64,000 bases of DNA from Ceratodon purpureus (Eukaryota; Streptophyta; Bryopsida; Pseudoditrichales; Ditrichaceae). The position numbers were made by a program, and so were the translations under genes. This document shows, piece after piece, positions 23,124 through 37,354 of this stretch. Below the pieces are notes generated by a model, which worked only from the letters and a program-made list of their open reading frames with translations, ran no database searches and was not told the DNA's origin. Every line of letters starts with the position of its first letter. Position 1 is the stretch's first letter. The DNA lies in the NCBI GenBank assembly GCA_014871385.1, contig CM026427.1, positions 6,391,909 to 6,455,908 on the forward strand. The letters are read 5' to 3'.

Positions 23124-26100
23124 CTAATGCAGAATATACACAAGGTCGCAATGGAAAAGGATAATGTGGGGTTGAGGGTTTGTATACACAAACGAAATGA
23201 GGGATCCATTGGTACCTTTGTCTCTGTACAGTCCCAATGCTACAGTGCCCTCTTCCCTCAGCAAACCTACAAATAGCTCAAGGAAGGTTTTGCCAACATA
23301 TCGCTTAGGTACAAGTATTTGGTCTAGTTTCCGTATACCCTTGTGCTTATCATTCATGGCATTGGTGTTGTCCTCACCAATTTGAGCTAAGACGCCCCCA
23401 GCAATGAGTTGCTCAACTATTGTCACTGTATGACGGTTATAGAAAGTAGAGTACCTGAAGATGCAACAATTCTGTCGTCAGAAGCCCATCTCTCTGGATT
23501 GAAAATCTAAATTGTAGAGACGTCCTTTTTACATGTCTATCAGAAAGATAATGCTCATTTTCAAAGAAGGTATACAGCCTGAATGAAGTCCAATTGAGGT
23601 ACACAAAGGTCCAATACTACAGAAAACGTTTTAGAAAGAAAAAAAAAAAAAAACTTGTTATTTCTGGAGTACTGGTACTTACATGAGGAAGCCGAGTGTA
23701 GCGGGGCAAAATCCTTTTCCCTCAATATACGAAGGAGAGAATTGAAACTTGGCTGCTTGATTTCGACGATACATTCCAGGCTCAAAACATTGTCCATCAA
23801 ATTGGAGTTTGGGCCGCAGATACTGAATTTCAGCCTCCTGTTGCAGCTCCACTATAACCCGTGACGATTGAACCGAAAGACGCTCCACCTGAGCACAATA
23901 GTGGAGGGATGCTAAGTTATTACTACAATATTTTATTGTCAGAATTACCGCAAGAAGTAGGTGACATTGGTGGTTTGGAACGTTGAATCTTTAGTCAACA
24001 GACACATCTCAGTGAAATTGAGTCTTCAAATGGAGACTCTAAACCACTACACTTGGAAGTTGGCACATGTCCAGAGCAGATTGACTTGTCTTATATGCGG
24101 TAGCCAGCACACAAATATTAGTAACATAAAATTACAACATCAACTATCTGGTTAGAGGTAGATACCGTTGCGGCAATAATGAGGTTGTTAACATCAAGAC
24201 TGAAGGTCTGAGCTGGTGTATGACGGTCCTGGTCATTTGCAATTTCCAGAGAAGGCTGCTCCAGTTGCTTTCCTTGACTTAAGATCACCACCTTCTCTGC
24301 AATCTCACACATTTCAAAGCAAGACAGTCACGCTCGTTCACTTTGATCAACCATCGTAGCAATAATACTTATTAGTGGTAACACTGTCACTAGGAAATGC
24401 AGCCAACCAGAAAAATGCACAGGCAGCTTCCACACAAAAGGAACGTGGGTGCCCACCTGCTTGCAATACTCCTGCACGTAATAAGTCAAGCTCATGTACT
24501 GGAGATCCCTTCACGAAATAGACGTGATCGAACAAGCCAACACATCCCCAGTCATGGGCTTTGGGATCATTAGGATGCAATATCACAATGGGTGGGTTTG
24601 GCACAATGGGTTTCCGCAGTTGCTCGATAAAGTAGAAAAGGCTCACAGGCCAATTCCCTTCTATGCACAGAAGGATATGAGAGTCTTGCAGCTTGACCAT
24701 ATGAAGTGTTCGCTCAGCAAGATTTTCAAATATTTTTCGTGTTTGTCGTTCCAACACAGGTTGCTGTGGCTTGATAGTCTTTACAACAGGTGGCCACCTC
24801 ATCGCAATATCCACTGCTTCCTCCAACGAATGACCAGAGTGACTTCCCCAAAATGAGTGAGGTGCGATCCCTAAGAAATTTTCGCTCATCACATTATCTG
24901 TTGATGTACGCAACTCTGGGCTTGGGCTATCCAGTTTTGGAATGCAAAAGTCATAAAGTCTAACTTGGTTCTCCCCTGGGTGCACTAACTTGCTTGCGCA
25001 TTGAGCTAATTTCGAACTTGCAGGCTTCGCATTTAGTACAGGAGCACCGTTGGAGGCCTCCACATCCTGCGAGGCAACTCCAGATCCCGATTTCATTTTC
25101 TGCAACAACAATGCTTCCTCCGATGCTTTGCTTGACAATTTGGGTCCAAATAACTTAGCTTTCGTGTCAGGGAAACAAGACATGGTTCCAGCTCCAATCT
25201 CACTCTCAGGAGCAGTAGTGAATTGTCCAAACTTGGAAAGTAGTTCTGCAGATTCAAGATTTTTGGCAATGGCTAAGCCAACATCTGTTCTTTGGATAAG
25301 GCGACCTATTGGGCACAGGAGGATCTCACGCAACAGAGTCGAATCGCAGTTTTCAGTAGCAATATCGAGACCAAATAGTATGACACCATACCGGCAATAA
25401 GCAAGCTCCGCGACCTACAAATTATGCAGTAGGTCCACAACCATCAATTCGGTAGGATCCAGATACTTCCCATACACCACAAGGACGTTCAGAGATATGT
25501 TCATTTGTACTAACACTTGCATATCATTCAAATTCGGCATTTCAGTAATCAGAGATATAGCGTGTTTCTTCATGAGTGGGAATTTCTGAAGGACTTTGGG
25601 GAGTCCGTCTCATAGTCCTTCAAAATGGCATAACATGAAGAAGCACTAGAGTACTACAGTGACTAGGAATTATTACGATGGGACTATGCAGGCATGGTTT
25701 ACGTCTTACTTGCTCAAATGACAGGCCCTCCCGATGGAAACAGTCAGGCAGAATCAGGGGAAAGACCTCTTGGCGTAGTCCATCACAATATTGTTCCATC
25801 CATGCATTGGGCCTTGCCATCGTAAGTCCAGTCCGGAACAAGTTCACCAACAATGTGGTCAATCCTTTGACATGGCAGCTGCGATCAAGAGGTCATGGCT
25901 AATTGTCATTGGTGTCATATTGACAAGCGTCGTTTCCTTCGATATATCCATTCGGTCATTGCTTTGATAATGGGAGAAATTTCAAACTAACCTTTCATCT
26001 AGATCATTCTACTCGCTGTTAATCACGTTAGAGACATATGACATGAGTTGAAACGATCAACGTTCACACTGTGAGATATGTGTGATGCATTTTAGTATAT

Positions 26101-29100
26101 AAATGCGACTAAATATTTATATACTAAATATTTAGCTTCATTGATTTACCTTCTAGCTAGGAGCTTGAAGCGAATTGCATCGGGACAAATAATTTCAATG
26201 CCCTCTTTCATATCATCCCAGACCGCATTTTCCTGCTTCTCAGGCTTCAAAAGCTCCACAATTACACGCACGGTGGGGCCACAATGACGGTGCACAGACA
26301 AAGCCCGTACTATTTGAGCTGCATCTTCCGCGTCAGGATCCTGCAACAATAGTCCACAGTCTGGTCAATACGAAGTCATTTATGAGTTTCAGCTCATATG
26401 ATCAGTTTCTTTTGCACTCTTTAGCATATAGAACAAGATACTATAACGCTTCGTCAACACCTGGCGCAATTTGATTAAGACATCAATGCATAGCGAATGG
26501 AATCTAGTAAATCAGGACAAATCAGTTACAGATATCATACAAACTTGCAGCTTCATGTAGAAGCGTCAAATAATAACCATCCTTGCAACGGCCATACTTG
26601 CAAATAAGTAGGTTACTATTTCACCTGAGCCAACTGATTTCCCAGCAAATAGAATGCAGATGCAACGTTGGCGCTCACACGATTCAGGTCAGAATTCTTG
26701 ACAGGAGTACCCTCGATGAACTCCACCTTCCCTTTGTAGTACATCAACAAACTCTTCAGTGCAAACCTGTAAAATACAAAATCATCTCAAAGTCTGATCC
26801 TACACAGGACAATGATCAACAAGACGTTAACATAATAACATTTCCAGTCCTACCATAACAGACATCCCATCTGTCTGCAATTCACGTTTGACAAGTCATA
26901 GTACACATCAAGAGTGTACATTGACAAGGCCAACAAAGCATGGTCCACCTTGCCCATTTGGCTATCGTATTGGACACATTCCTATCCACGTAAATCTCAA
27001 TGACATTGTTGAAATATTTTACAAGCCTCTGTATTACCAAGTTGAAACAAGAACCTCGTTTCCAACTCATCGTCCCTGACATCAGCTTGACAAACATGTG
27101 CACTCTGAAGGGAAAAGAGAAAACCTAGCTCTTGTAAAAAGAGTCGAAGGCTGCTTACGAGGGTTTGAACGGTGCCATTATGACCACTCGAAGAGGAAAT
27201 GCTCGCATATCTGTGCTGCATCGTCATTCACAATGAATAAGTTCTTCTGTGACTATTATAAATGACCTCAATATAGGAAGAAGACGTGGCTGCGTTTGAA
27301 GACTGTATTTTCCAAACTCGCGAAATCACTCTGATCGTCATGCACAATTACTCTGAGAACTTCGTAACATCAGTTTGAATTATAACTAACTCCACACCCA
27401 TCAGCCAGATTGACATTCGTTCTAAGGCACATTCGATGGGTACTGATATTGACTCACCTTTATTGTGGTTGGGATGATAAAACTCGGCTAAAAAGTCCTG
27501 AATAGTTCTGTATGATAAATCGCCACTTACGATAATGAACCGAGAGCCAACTACTTTCTTCACAGCGAAACATCCTCCATACGGCCTAAAAACCTCCAAA
27601 CCCTTCCTTGGTCACAAATGACGGCACCATAAAGAGAGCATATTGCAAAGTCTAAGGAGCTTATTCAGACTTGACTCTTCCCAAGCCCATCAACAAGAAG
27701 AACATGTAATAACCGAATAAATGTAGAGAAACAGCGCCAGAGAATTTAGTTCTCATAAATCAGGTGAAGATTAAAGACCTTTGCACCATGAATTAGTTTG
27801 TCGCAAAAATTGCAAAGGTAGTAACGGACCTCGAGTTTCTTTGAGACAAGCATGTCAAAAGATTATGAATCCAATTCACATTTAGAATCTCATGTTCATT
27901 TCCTTCATCATATTTTATAGTTGTAGAACATACATACCTGCGAGAGGCAAGGTGCAGAATATCATTGATTTGAGAAGGCAGAATGACTAGAGCTGAAACT
28001 ATGGCACATAGGATCACAACTCGGCCCCAATCGGACTTTAATGTAACATCTCCATACCCCACGGTTGAAACCTGTAATAAAAAGTAATGGTACTGAGATG
28101 CCTTCAGGTATGGAGCAACCCATACGGTAGGAGTGCTAATACTACCGTAATAATTCTTAACCACTAATCTGCTCAGTTGGTCTGAATTACATCAATATCA
28201 AGTTGGGTTTAGGATATGAAGGTGATTCCGTATTCAAAACGGTTGGTTTATAAATTACCGTTACAATCATGAAATACAATGCCTCGAAGAAGCTCATGCA
28301 TCCTTCGGGTGGACAATTCAGTCTTTGCCTCACACTTTCAGGAGTGGCGCGATACTCCACCCATTGCAAGAGACCACCAGCAATAAATACTGCCGCCCGA
28401 AAACCCCAAAAAATAAAACAAATTTTTCAAAAACTTCGTGCCGATTTTTTTAAAAACTCTGAAATCGAAGTCATGAGAAAAGTAGGGGCTGTTCGGCCTC
28501 GATTATCTAGGCTAGCTCTGTGACTCCATAAAATAAAATTGAAGACTAGTTGAGCAGAGAAACAAGATAGGTATAACAAGTTGCAAGATATTACCAACGC
28601 CAAGGGTATACATGACAAGTATGAATATTTGTTCTTTAATGCTGCCTGTGAAGCCACCCGCAGACGAAATGACAGGCATGACTCTGATTAAACACCCGCC
28701 ACCATTCATATGTCAAAACTAACTTCATGTTTTACCTTTCCAGATAACGGATGAGCTTGTTACAAGAGAATGCTTTCAAATGGGAAGCTAAAGCTTACCT
28801 TAGTGCTCGAAGAAATAAAAGGATCTCAGCTCCGCTGTACCTCTCCCGAGCACTTGATTTCCAAAAGGAAAACGAGAAAATGCGATCATAACAATAACCA
28901 AAGTGATCTCATACAAGCATATTATCTGAAAGCAGCCTATTTTCAAAATAAACGTAATCCTAGATCTTCTGCAGAATCATAGAAATGCAAAACCATCCTT
29001 TACAATTAATACAATGAAAAAAGTACTCTGATGGTTATTGGTCTTTGATGTTACCCCAGAGAAAGGATGATCGGTAGAGTGCTGATAAAGTCGACGAGTC

Positions 29101-31658
29101 CCTTGGATGAAAATATGTAATAAACACGCACTGGAGCACTGCATTCCAAAGATTGCGGAATGACCACATGATACAAGCTACTATATTCATGCTGATGATT
29201 GACAAGGTAATATTTGAAACAAAAACACGAAGGCCTCATTACAACCATAAACACGGTACAAAAAAGGATGAAGCTATATCCGTTCAGCGTTACTCATCGG
29301 GCTTCCTAGTATAACCATTATATTCTGAACCCCCTCACTTTGGTAGAAGGATTCAGAAATACACTCCACTTACGACCTATCCGGCTTAAAAATCTGTAGC
29401 ATCAAGCCCTCATGCATAGTTGACAGGAGAGACGTAGTTCCATGACATTGGCATTAAACTCAACAGATCAATCAATCATGTTTTTCCAGATTTTACAGAC
29501 AAGCACCTCACACACCATTAATACTAAGGGAAGTTCTATCAATCCAAGAATCGATACCGAACGTAATTCAAGCCATTTCGTCATGTTCACTCTGAGGTTG
29601 AACGCATGACTTGTGCCTCGGTTGTGCCTAGGTATATTGCAAAGGGCCGACTTACAATTTTTTTAAAAAAATAGCATCCAACCTGTATATTTTTATGAAG
29701 TAATCCACCACAAAGAAGCCACCACATACCAGCTCCACCATCCTCATCCAAGGCTTCTCTTCTGAGATTCTATCCACCCTGTACCTGTTTCCCATACTTG
29801 CGCTCAAAGCATTAATTTCGATTTAAAATAAGCATTTCGCGATTTTAGATATGTGTAAAACACAATAACACTTAATAATTTTAAATAATCAACATGGAAA
29901 GGCATGTATTGACGTTCAAATCCTTAAAGTCGATCCATATTTCCGACCAGTTCATTAGATGTTTAAAAGCAACTGCTGTTTGTACAGTCTAAATTAGCTG
30001 AAGGCAATATCAACATTACCCTTCCAATGTTTAGACTGGACAAACAACGATTTCCCAAATTAGTACACACAACGATTCTCCACATTCATACAATCTACAC
30101 ATTACCGGCGGTACGGAAGTACAGTCTTCTCATAGAGCCATGGACTTACGTCGAGGAAATATACAGTGCCACCGAAAGCATGGCCGCTACAAACTCTAAC
30201 TGCAAGAATTCCACGAATTCAAAGCAGGGATACAATCAGTGCATCTCACAAATTCAAAACCTAGATAATGTAACACGATATTTCAGGATGGCTCTGAGGT
30301 TTCCTTTTTACGCATTATACAGTCAGAGTTCGACAGGTAATAGGCGGATAAAATTGACTCGAGGTCAGAAAGATTACGCACCCATAGTAAGATGTATTTC
30401 AAAGGCCATCCTCGAATTGCTGCACGCACCTTGATGGTGAGGGGCACCTCTCCGTACAAGTACGAGTCATGGTAGGTTGACAAGACATCCTAAATAGTAC
30501 ACGGGGCCGTAGAATCAAAGCAGCCAAGCTCCTTGAAGTCAGATATAGAACATCGTGGACAAATAAGTATCAGTAATAGGTCTAAAGAAAAGTTAAGAGA
30601 GGCCACCTTCTCCGCAAGAATGTTCTTCCCCTTGGCTTTATGATACTTAAGCAGAACGAGTACATTTTGTTCGTAAGAACTCTTAAACTTGCTCCAGCAG
30701 GACCGGTCCAAAGTTGTCTCATCCCTGGGGTTCGCAACAAACACTTCTGCTTCAGTACACTCTTTCAGGGCTGTGCCTTCCACGTTCATCGGAGTACATT
30801 GGGTTCTCGGAAAAACCAACAACCTTCAGGCGAAGTACATCCACGCAAGAATCATTCCAGATATAATTAAGATAAGTGCAAATTCGCACTTGAATGACAG
30901 CAAGTGCAGAATCTGGCAACAACTTCTCTTATAACAGGCTAGCCTCCTACAAATAAATATCATGTTATTGTTGCATGTGACTACAGTAACCCTTAACTCA
31001 TGCTAGAATCAAGGGCTATTAGAATCACTGATTAGGTTCGAAACAAGGCTTACTCCTCGGGGTAGCTTTCATGAAAATTATTTGAAGGTAACTTTGGCAG
31101 GGTCTGCATTTCATATGGCGATGGCATATTCGAATCGACATGCAGGTCCTCACCACTATCCCGCCTACTGCATCCCACACAGCACAGTCAAATTGCTATG
31201 AATACCTAACGAATTCAATAAACATTCACGACAACATTTTGGCTCAGAAAACATAGTGTCTAATAATGGTAAAATTCTGTTCTCTACAAATATATCCTAG
31301 TGCAGAGGCGTCTCCACCAGATGTTAGTTTTGCGAACCAAGAAACAAAAATGTTGGCCATGTAAAGAAGACATATACGCTGTGTGCAGGTAACAGAACTA
31401 CCATACATTGGAAGGTATATATAGCTTAAACAAATGTAGCACAGAAGCAACCAAATTACCTACTTCCACGATGTTTCAAATCCACAAAGTTGATGTTTGA
31501 GTAGATGTTTTGAAACATACCTCAAATGGCTGCTGATAGCCCTTTGCGAATATTTCCGTGAGATTGTCACTGGAGTGCCCATTTCCAGCGTGCTCTCTTC
31601 GACTTAAAACAAGAAACAAATCCACAGATACTGGTAGGGTGCAAGCACGAGAGAGCAT
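23124..31658 (-). CDS. BK/Slo-like potassium channel with tandem RCK domains
   Basis: A voltage-type K+ channel with cytosolic RCK gating domains, in a membrane not determined by sequence. About twenty small exons. Probable N-terminal exons lie at 31,658-31,521 and 31,164-31,054. Membrane part: S1 LEFVAAMLSVALYISS (~30,190-30,143), S2 MVELVCGGFFVVDYFIKIYR (~29,770), S3 GLVDFISTLPIILSL (~29,100), S4 AEILLFLRALR (~28,830), S5 VFIAGGLLQWVEYR (~28,400), pore helix SFFEALYFMIVTV (~28,265). The next exon (28,072-27,936) continues STVGYGDV, the K+ selectivity filter, and S6. RCK1 starts SRFIIVSGDLSYRTIQDFL (~27,550) and includes DPDAEDAAQIVRALSVH (~26,330). RCK2 includes HILLCIEGNWPVSLF and HVYFVKGSPVHELDLLRAGV (~24,700-24,480). 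The end has RYVGKTFLELFVGLLREEG. No Asp-rich calcium bowl was seen. The pore sequence rules out CASTOR/POLLUX. The start codon and 30.6-kb exon are tentative. Confidence 0.85.
26090..26131. repeat. AT-rich hairpin in a channel-gene intron
   Basis: TAGTATATAAAT is followed after ten bases by its exact complement ATTTATATACTA. It lies in an intron between RCK1 exons. It may be a chance AT palindrome. Confidence 0.4.
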
Positions 31659-33234
31659 GAGGCAGTAATACGAGAGTGAGATTCCTGATCAGCCTTTCGA
31701 GAATATCTAGTCCTCAAGGCGAACCATTTTTAACAATATAGCAGCGGCATTCCACGTAAACCACATTGAAGACGTTTCGACGGTGATCGGCTTCATAACG
31801 AGCAGACACAGATGGAGCCAGCTCTACCAATGACAGAAAGGCATGGACGTGCGACTAAAATATTCAGTACTACACTGCACTTGAGTTTAACAGAAGGATT
31901 CAAACCACTAGGACATACTCACGACCTAGTACCTGTACTTGACAACATTGTACACCAGAATAAAATAGTCGAAACTGCAAACATCCCAAAAGCTGTTACA
32001 AAAGCTGTTGCAAGTTGCTAAGGACAATTTGAGAATAGAAAATCACTTAGACAAAGAGACGAAGTAGAATGGAGTTGTGAAGAATATATGATGACGCCCA
32101 ACCAAAGTTCAAAACATAGCAAGGTGTACCTGGTTTAAGTTCTCAGGTAAATGGAGGTTAATCACGACATGACAGAGGGGCCTACAAGAACAAAGATTAA
32201 CGAAGGAGGAAGGAAAGTCTATGCAGAACGTTGTAATGTAACAAGTATATTCAAATGGTCTCGAACTCAAACTTAACCAAGCTACATGTAGCGTGGCTCC
32301 CAGGTATTTTCCTAACAAATAGATACAAGGGCAATCGCTTATCTACACTTCCTGGGAATGACGAGGAGACCAGCATAGTTGACTGCAGTATGCAAACTAT
32401 TCTACTTACCCGCCGTCAACTTACAGTAATTGATGCTCTTCGCAACGGCAACTAGAAAGAACATGAAGATCTATATATCACATCCTCCACACTCATCGCT
32501 CACCTCATATTCTGTTCTCTCTTGCCCCTAAGTTCCCATTGCCCAAATACTGCAGTCTAAAATCCCAAAACCAATTGGGTTTAACAGAGCAAACCAGATG
32601 AAGGACAACCGCCTGAATGAGCACTAAAAGATACATATTAAAAAATGCTGAGTTTAATTACTACCAGGCATTAGAGTGGGGGGGCTTTGTACAGGGTTTT
32701 GAGGTAGGATTAGTAAATTAGGGTCGATGAGCTTTGAAGTTTGCGCAAGGTACAAACGTGGCGGGTAGCCTGTCTCTCTCCATGTCTTAAGCTTCACGCC
32801 CTCCTCATGTTATACCTACCTCAAGTACGGCACCGCAGTGCTCCCTACCACTCCCGAAAAAACACCATTAATGATAGCACCTTGCATAACATCATAATTC
32901 TTGTCAGTGGTTCACTGATAGCATGAAGGTGTGATCCGATCGTGGTAAGCAGATCGTGTTCTTTAATATATCAATTAAAAAAGGTAGAAGGATCAATCAC
33001 ATTAAGAACGTACTTCCATTCGAAATAATCACATTCATGAAACGTACAACCAATCATTCGGACATGACCTCAAACGTAGTGGTCCTTCAGCATTGGCATC
33101 ACAGTAGACTCTCAAGAATGTATCCAGGTGAGTATATTTAAATGGCGGATCACACGGCTACATAGTATGGCCAACTCAGAAAAGTTTGACCACAAATGAA
33201 GGGAAGATATCTTCAGACCTTACTGTGTTGAAGA
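31659..33234. other. Region between the channel and the methyltransferase gene
   Basis: No supported coding exon. It may contain an upstream non-coding exon and promoter of the channel gene and the 3' end of the methyltransferase gene. Confidence 0.35.
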
Positions 33235-35597
33235 TTAATCTACCCGTTGGTGCGGATAAATGCAGTAAACTCGAGATCCATAATCGGCTACACACAAACC
33301 TGCTTCTTTGCATCCCTGAAAGAAGATGTCTTCATCTTCTTTCGGTATCCTTCGCCTCCAACTCATCAAAAAGCATGGCTTTGGAAGAGACGATGGGACA
33401 GTGATTACATTATTCCGTTTGCCAATCTGTGTCTCCTCTTTTGTGTTTAAACCAAGGTGATCACCTACTTGTAAAGCTCCATCGGCAATAGAACTTGAAC
33501 TTGATGATTGGTCTTTCACGCCGATTTCCTTCAGCTTCCATGTTTGTAGTAAAAATACTAGGGTCTTGACTAGATTTGCGTACTGCTTTACATCTGATGT
33601 AGCAAACCACCACTGTAAATCAGCACTTCTTGATGGTGTTATAAACTTCTGAGATACGTAGGACATTAATCTGCCCTACTAATGAAAATTGGGATCCAAA
33701 GAACATCACGTCTTTCATTACAATCACGGTGTTCACAGATGTACAATAATTATGCCTAAAGTATCATTGTTGGCGATTTAAGTGTATCTCCGAGACCACA
33801 AGAGCTCAAAAGGACATGTCCTTGAAGCACATGGCAGCATAGCAGCAATAAAAATTTATAATCATTTATAATTTTAAGCCTGCAGCAGTGGAGAGGTGAT
33901 CTCAACAGTCTCAACTTGTGCTCTCGTCGTTCAGTAAAAATACCAAGTAATATGGATACAATAGTAAATTATACACATTTCAAAAGTTCGGGCGACTCAC
34001 AAAGCAGAATATCACTCGCAATTATCAAATCCCAGTCCGGGCATTCACTCGGAAACCTATCGCCCCAGATATCTGCAACAAATTATAGACCATCAGTGTT
34101 TCTGATCGAAAAGAAAGGACTACTTCTCAAACTAAAAATCCTATATTGTACCGCCAGGAACCCAAAAAATGCATTTATAAGAAAACACAAAACAAATACA
34201 ACTAAAATCTTTCAAATCCCAATTATTCAACACATATCTCAAATGATACAAGTGACGATTATTATCAAAGAATTGCAACTTTGTATGCATCCATTGCCAT
34301 AATTACAGAATGAAATAATGTTAACACCTAGCCACCAAAAGCATAATTATGTGAATGGGTTCCTGACAATGTCGAGGACAAAGAGCTGGACAGCTTCAAA
34401 GACTGCAAGGGTCTAGACAATTACGGCGAATATGAGGCGAGGCCGTAATGCCGTTCACAATATAATTGTGGTGGATATTCTTTTCTATGTCCTCATCGTC
34501 ATAGTCGGAGGTGGTGATGTCGAGATTGTACATCTTCCTCAAAAATATGGTCAACGCCCCTGTTCCACTACAACATCGAAGTATTTGCAGTTAGAAACCT
34601 AGGAATATCACGTAATGTCCACAAAATGACCACTAAATTGAAGCCATTCAAAATAAACACTAACGGCATCCTTAAAAAGTACAAAAAAGTCACCTTCCAA
34701 TTTCCAAAATCCGCCGTTCAGAAAGTAGGGTAGGATGCTTGACCAGCCATTCAGCAAAAATACAAGTTCCGGGCCATAACAAATTAGCATTCACTTGGTG
34801 AAAAGTGAATTCCCGAATCTTCAACACCTGATGTCAATTTGTGTCAAAGTGGAACTGCATAAGCACAGACTCAAACATACATACGCACGTGATAGAAAAG
34901 TGATATCCAGATTTTGGAACACAGAAAACTCTACATATGTTACTGTTCGCCAATGTGAGGTACATAGAAGAAACACACATCTCTCGTTTTTCAGGTCACA
35001 GCACTCACAGATTCCGAAGTAAGGTGATGCCCGAACGAAAACTATGAAACGAGTAGCAATGGTGCAACAACTGCTAACAGAGTCGTATACATAAGCTTGC
35101 ACTACATAACCAACAGCAAATTTCAAAGATCATTCAACCCCTCGCTCCTCATCGGCACTGTTCAAACCAAGTCCCTCATTCCGGTGTCTATGAAACTCCT
35201 GTCAACTCGATGAGAAATCAGAGATTGCTTTCAGTTTTCACGTGATATAAACACAGAAGCGGAATATCGAGCATTCAGTGATTACCATGCCAGGAAACTC
35301 GTGTTCTCTTTCAACAAAGGTTGCAGCATCGCCAACTGAATCTGTAGAATCATCTGCAAACCAAGCAAACCAAGTCTCCCTTGTAAACGAGATTCACCCA
35401 AAAATCTAGTGTAGCCTGTACATTAACTCCTGCCAAGCAAGACAATAGGGCAAGACAAGAAGTGACAAAGCAACAAGGACTTCTCCTAACTGCAAATCTA
35501 TGTGCTATATGATGGTGAGCAAGAGTATTCTACTCCTAATTGCACCTGAGTCATCACCGGCGAACAGATTCCCCGCCGAGAAGAGAGCCGTGTCCAT
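33235..35597 (-). CDS. METTL21/METTL16-family-like protein methyltransferase
   Basis: A seven-beta-strand SAM-dependent methyltransferase of the type that usually modifies lysines in proteins. Exon 1 (35,597-35,546) is MDTALFSAGNLFAGDDS. Exon 2 (35,353-35,286) ends EREHEFPGM. Exon 3 (34,827-34,694) reads VLKIREFTFHQVNANLLWPG then CIFAEWLVKHP and RRILEIG. Exon 4 (about 34,567-34,425) completes SAM motif I as EIGSGTGALTIFLRK, followed by DITTSDYDDEDIEKNI. Exon 5 (about 34,072-33,990) reads HIWGDRFPSECPDWDLIIAS, with the D-x-I-IASD motif after strand 4. Exon 6 (about 33,615-33,235) reads YANLVKTLVFLLQ and ends SWRRRIPKEDEDIFF...SRVYCIYPHQRVD. Reading frame is preserved across all junctions. The substrate cannot be told from sequence. 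Confidence 0.85.
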
Positions 35598-37320
35598 GGC
35601 GCTCCAATTCTAAGATAAAAATAAAAGACCTTCGGCGTTCAACCAATCCTCAACTCAGCTCCGTTCTGCAGATTGCCAGACAAAAACAAATGACATCCAG
35701 GTTCTGTAAGGAACGCAACGCAAAACGATCCAGATACAAAACGAGCACTAGCGCTACCATAGCATAGCTTCAGTCGGATTCACCGCTTGACATTTATTCC
35801 TACCAAAGCTGAAAACGACGTATAACACCAACATAACAAACCCAGTTCCAAAACTAAGCATTACGAGTAATCGATAACCTTCCTTCGTAACAACTGCGAA
35901 TCATCAGCAGCTAGCGCGGTCATGAACTCAGAACAGTTGCCAAAATGTAGTCTACTTCAATGCGAATAAAAAAGAAGAATCCCAAACGCATTTAACAAGT
36001 CCGACCTCATACACAATTCAGCCTGCGCTCGAGGGATAAGTCAGTGAAAGTTCCTGAACATACGAATGTGGGCTGCGATGATGCGGTGCTGGACTCAAAC
36101 ACAGACATGCTAGGGTTCAGGATTCAAGCAAATTGCAGTAAAAACCAACCTCAACAACAAGTTCCACCAGATTTGCAGACTCAGAGGCTTCGAGTTTAAG
36201 GTTTAGGGTTTAAGGTTTTGCGTCGGCGAGGTTTCTGGAAACCCATCTCGCCCTATTCGTTAACCAGAACTAGCTCACTACAGAACATGTAGATGCGGGA
36301 GAACATCGTAATGGAAGAAAATCCAATTCCTGCGCCTACAAGACGAGTTTGGACCGTAAGCAGACTCTTGCAGTTCACTTATTAGAATCGAAAGAGGAAC
36401 AACCTGAACGCTGGAGACGAATCGTGAATGTTGCCTCCGAAGGCAAACGAGCAATCAAATGCAAACCTAACTCACACAACAAAACACAAGCGCATGGAAT
36501 GCCAAAGACATGAACAACTTTAGTGTAGATTTAGCAAAAATAGAGCACAAGTGTAGTGAAAATATTCTTAGTTACTGCTGTGTGTCATAGATTCCAACTT
36601 CGAGACTCACATGCACTGATTTCGCAACAAAGGTCTTGCAAATGGTGAACAAGGAGGTCAGGAGTGGCCATGACGCTGCTCTTCATGAGGATGCAGGAGG
36701 CTGAAGTTTACATTTTAGCACAGTAACAGCATAGAGCCGGCGTCTCGTTTTGATAGAGAAAAACAGATGTGGTTGAAAGGCAAGAGGCCAGGAACATTCA
36801 TTTGTATGCAATGGCAATGCGGAAGCTATGTGGGGTATGAGGTTGCATTCTACTCTGTTTGTTGAGTTACATACACAAACAAGCAGGGCAAGGGCGTATT
36901 GCGTATCATGCTTATGTGTCAACTGAAGGACTTGATAGCAAAAAAAATTGCCCTCGCAACCAACTGCTGCCAAATGTATTAACAGTAGTTGTTTTTTAAA
37001 CCATGTTTCTGCAGGATAGGCACGTTGATTCATTCAGGATGGCATGCACTGAAACTGCCATTCTGGACACATGAATTATACCATATTAGGGACTGCACAA
37101 CCATAGCATGTGGTGGATGTGGAGTGGCAACAAGGAATGTTGAACATTTCATTTTCTATGCCAATGAATTTCCAGCTTCAATATTTCGAGGTTATATGAA
37201 CAGGTACTTAAATAAGATAAGACTTTTGAGGTCACATATCAAACTGATCCATAACGACACTGTTTGCTTCCTATCATGCCGTCTATGATCAAAGCCTTAT
37301 GGTTGATACATCTATGCCAG
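35598..37320. other. Intergenic region with a telo-box-like motif
   Basis: No convincing gene. At 36,195-36,215 lies TTTAAGGTTTAGGGTTTAAG, a telo-box-like sequence about 600 bases upstream of the methyltransferase start, plausibly in its promoter. The rest is unremarkable. Confidence 0.4.
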
Positions 37321-37354
37321 AGCTTGTCCAGAAGGTTTCTTCCCTCCTGTTTCT

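Noticed and set aside
24000..31000. CASTOR/POLLUX ion channel as identity of the RCK protein
   Set aside because: The pore has a canonical TVGYGD filter and BK-like membrane segments and RCK2, which CASTOR/POLLUX lack.
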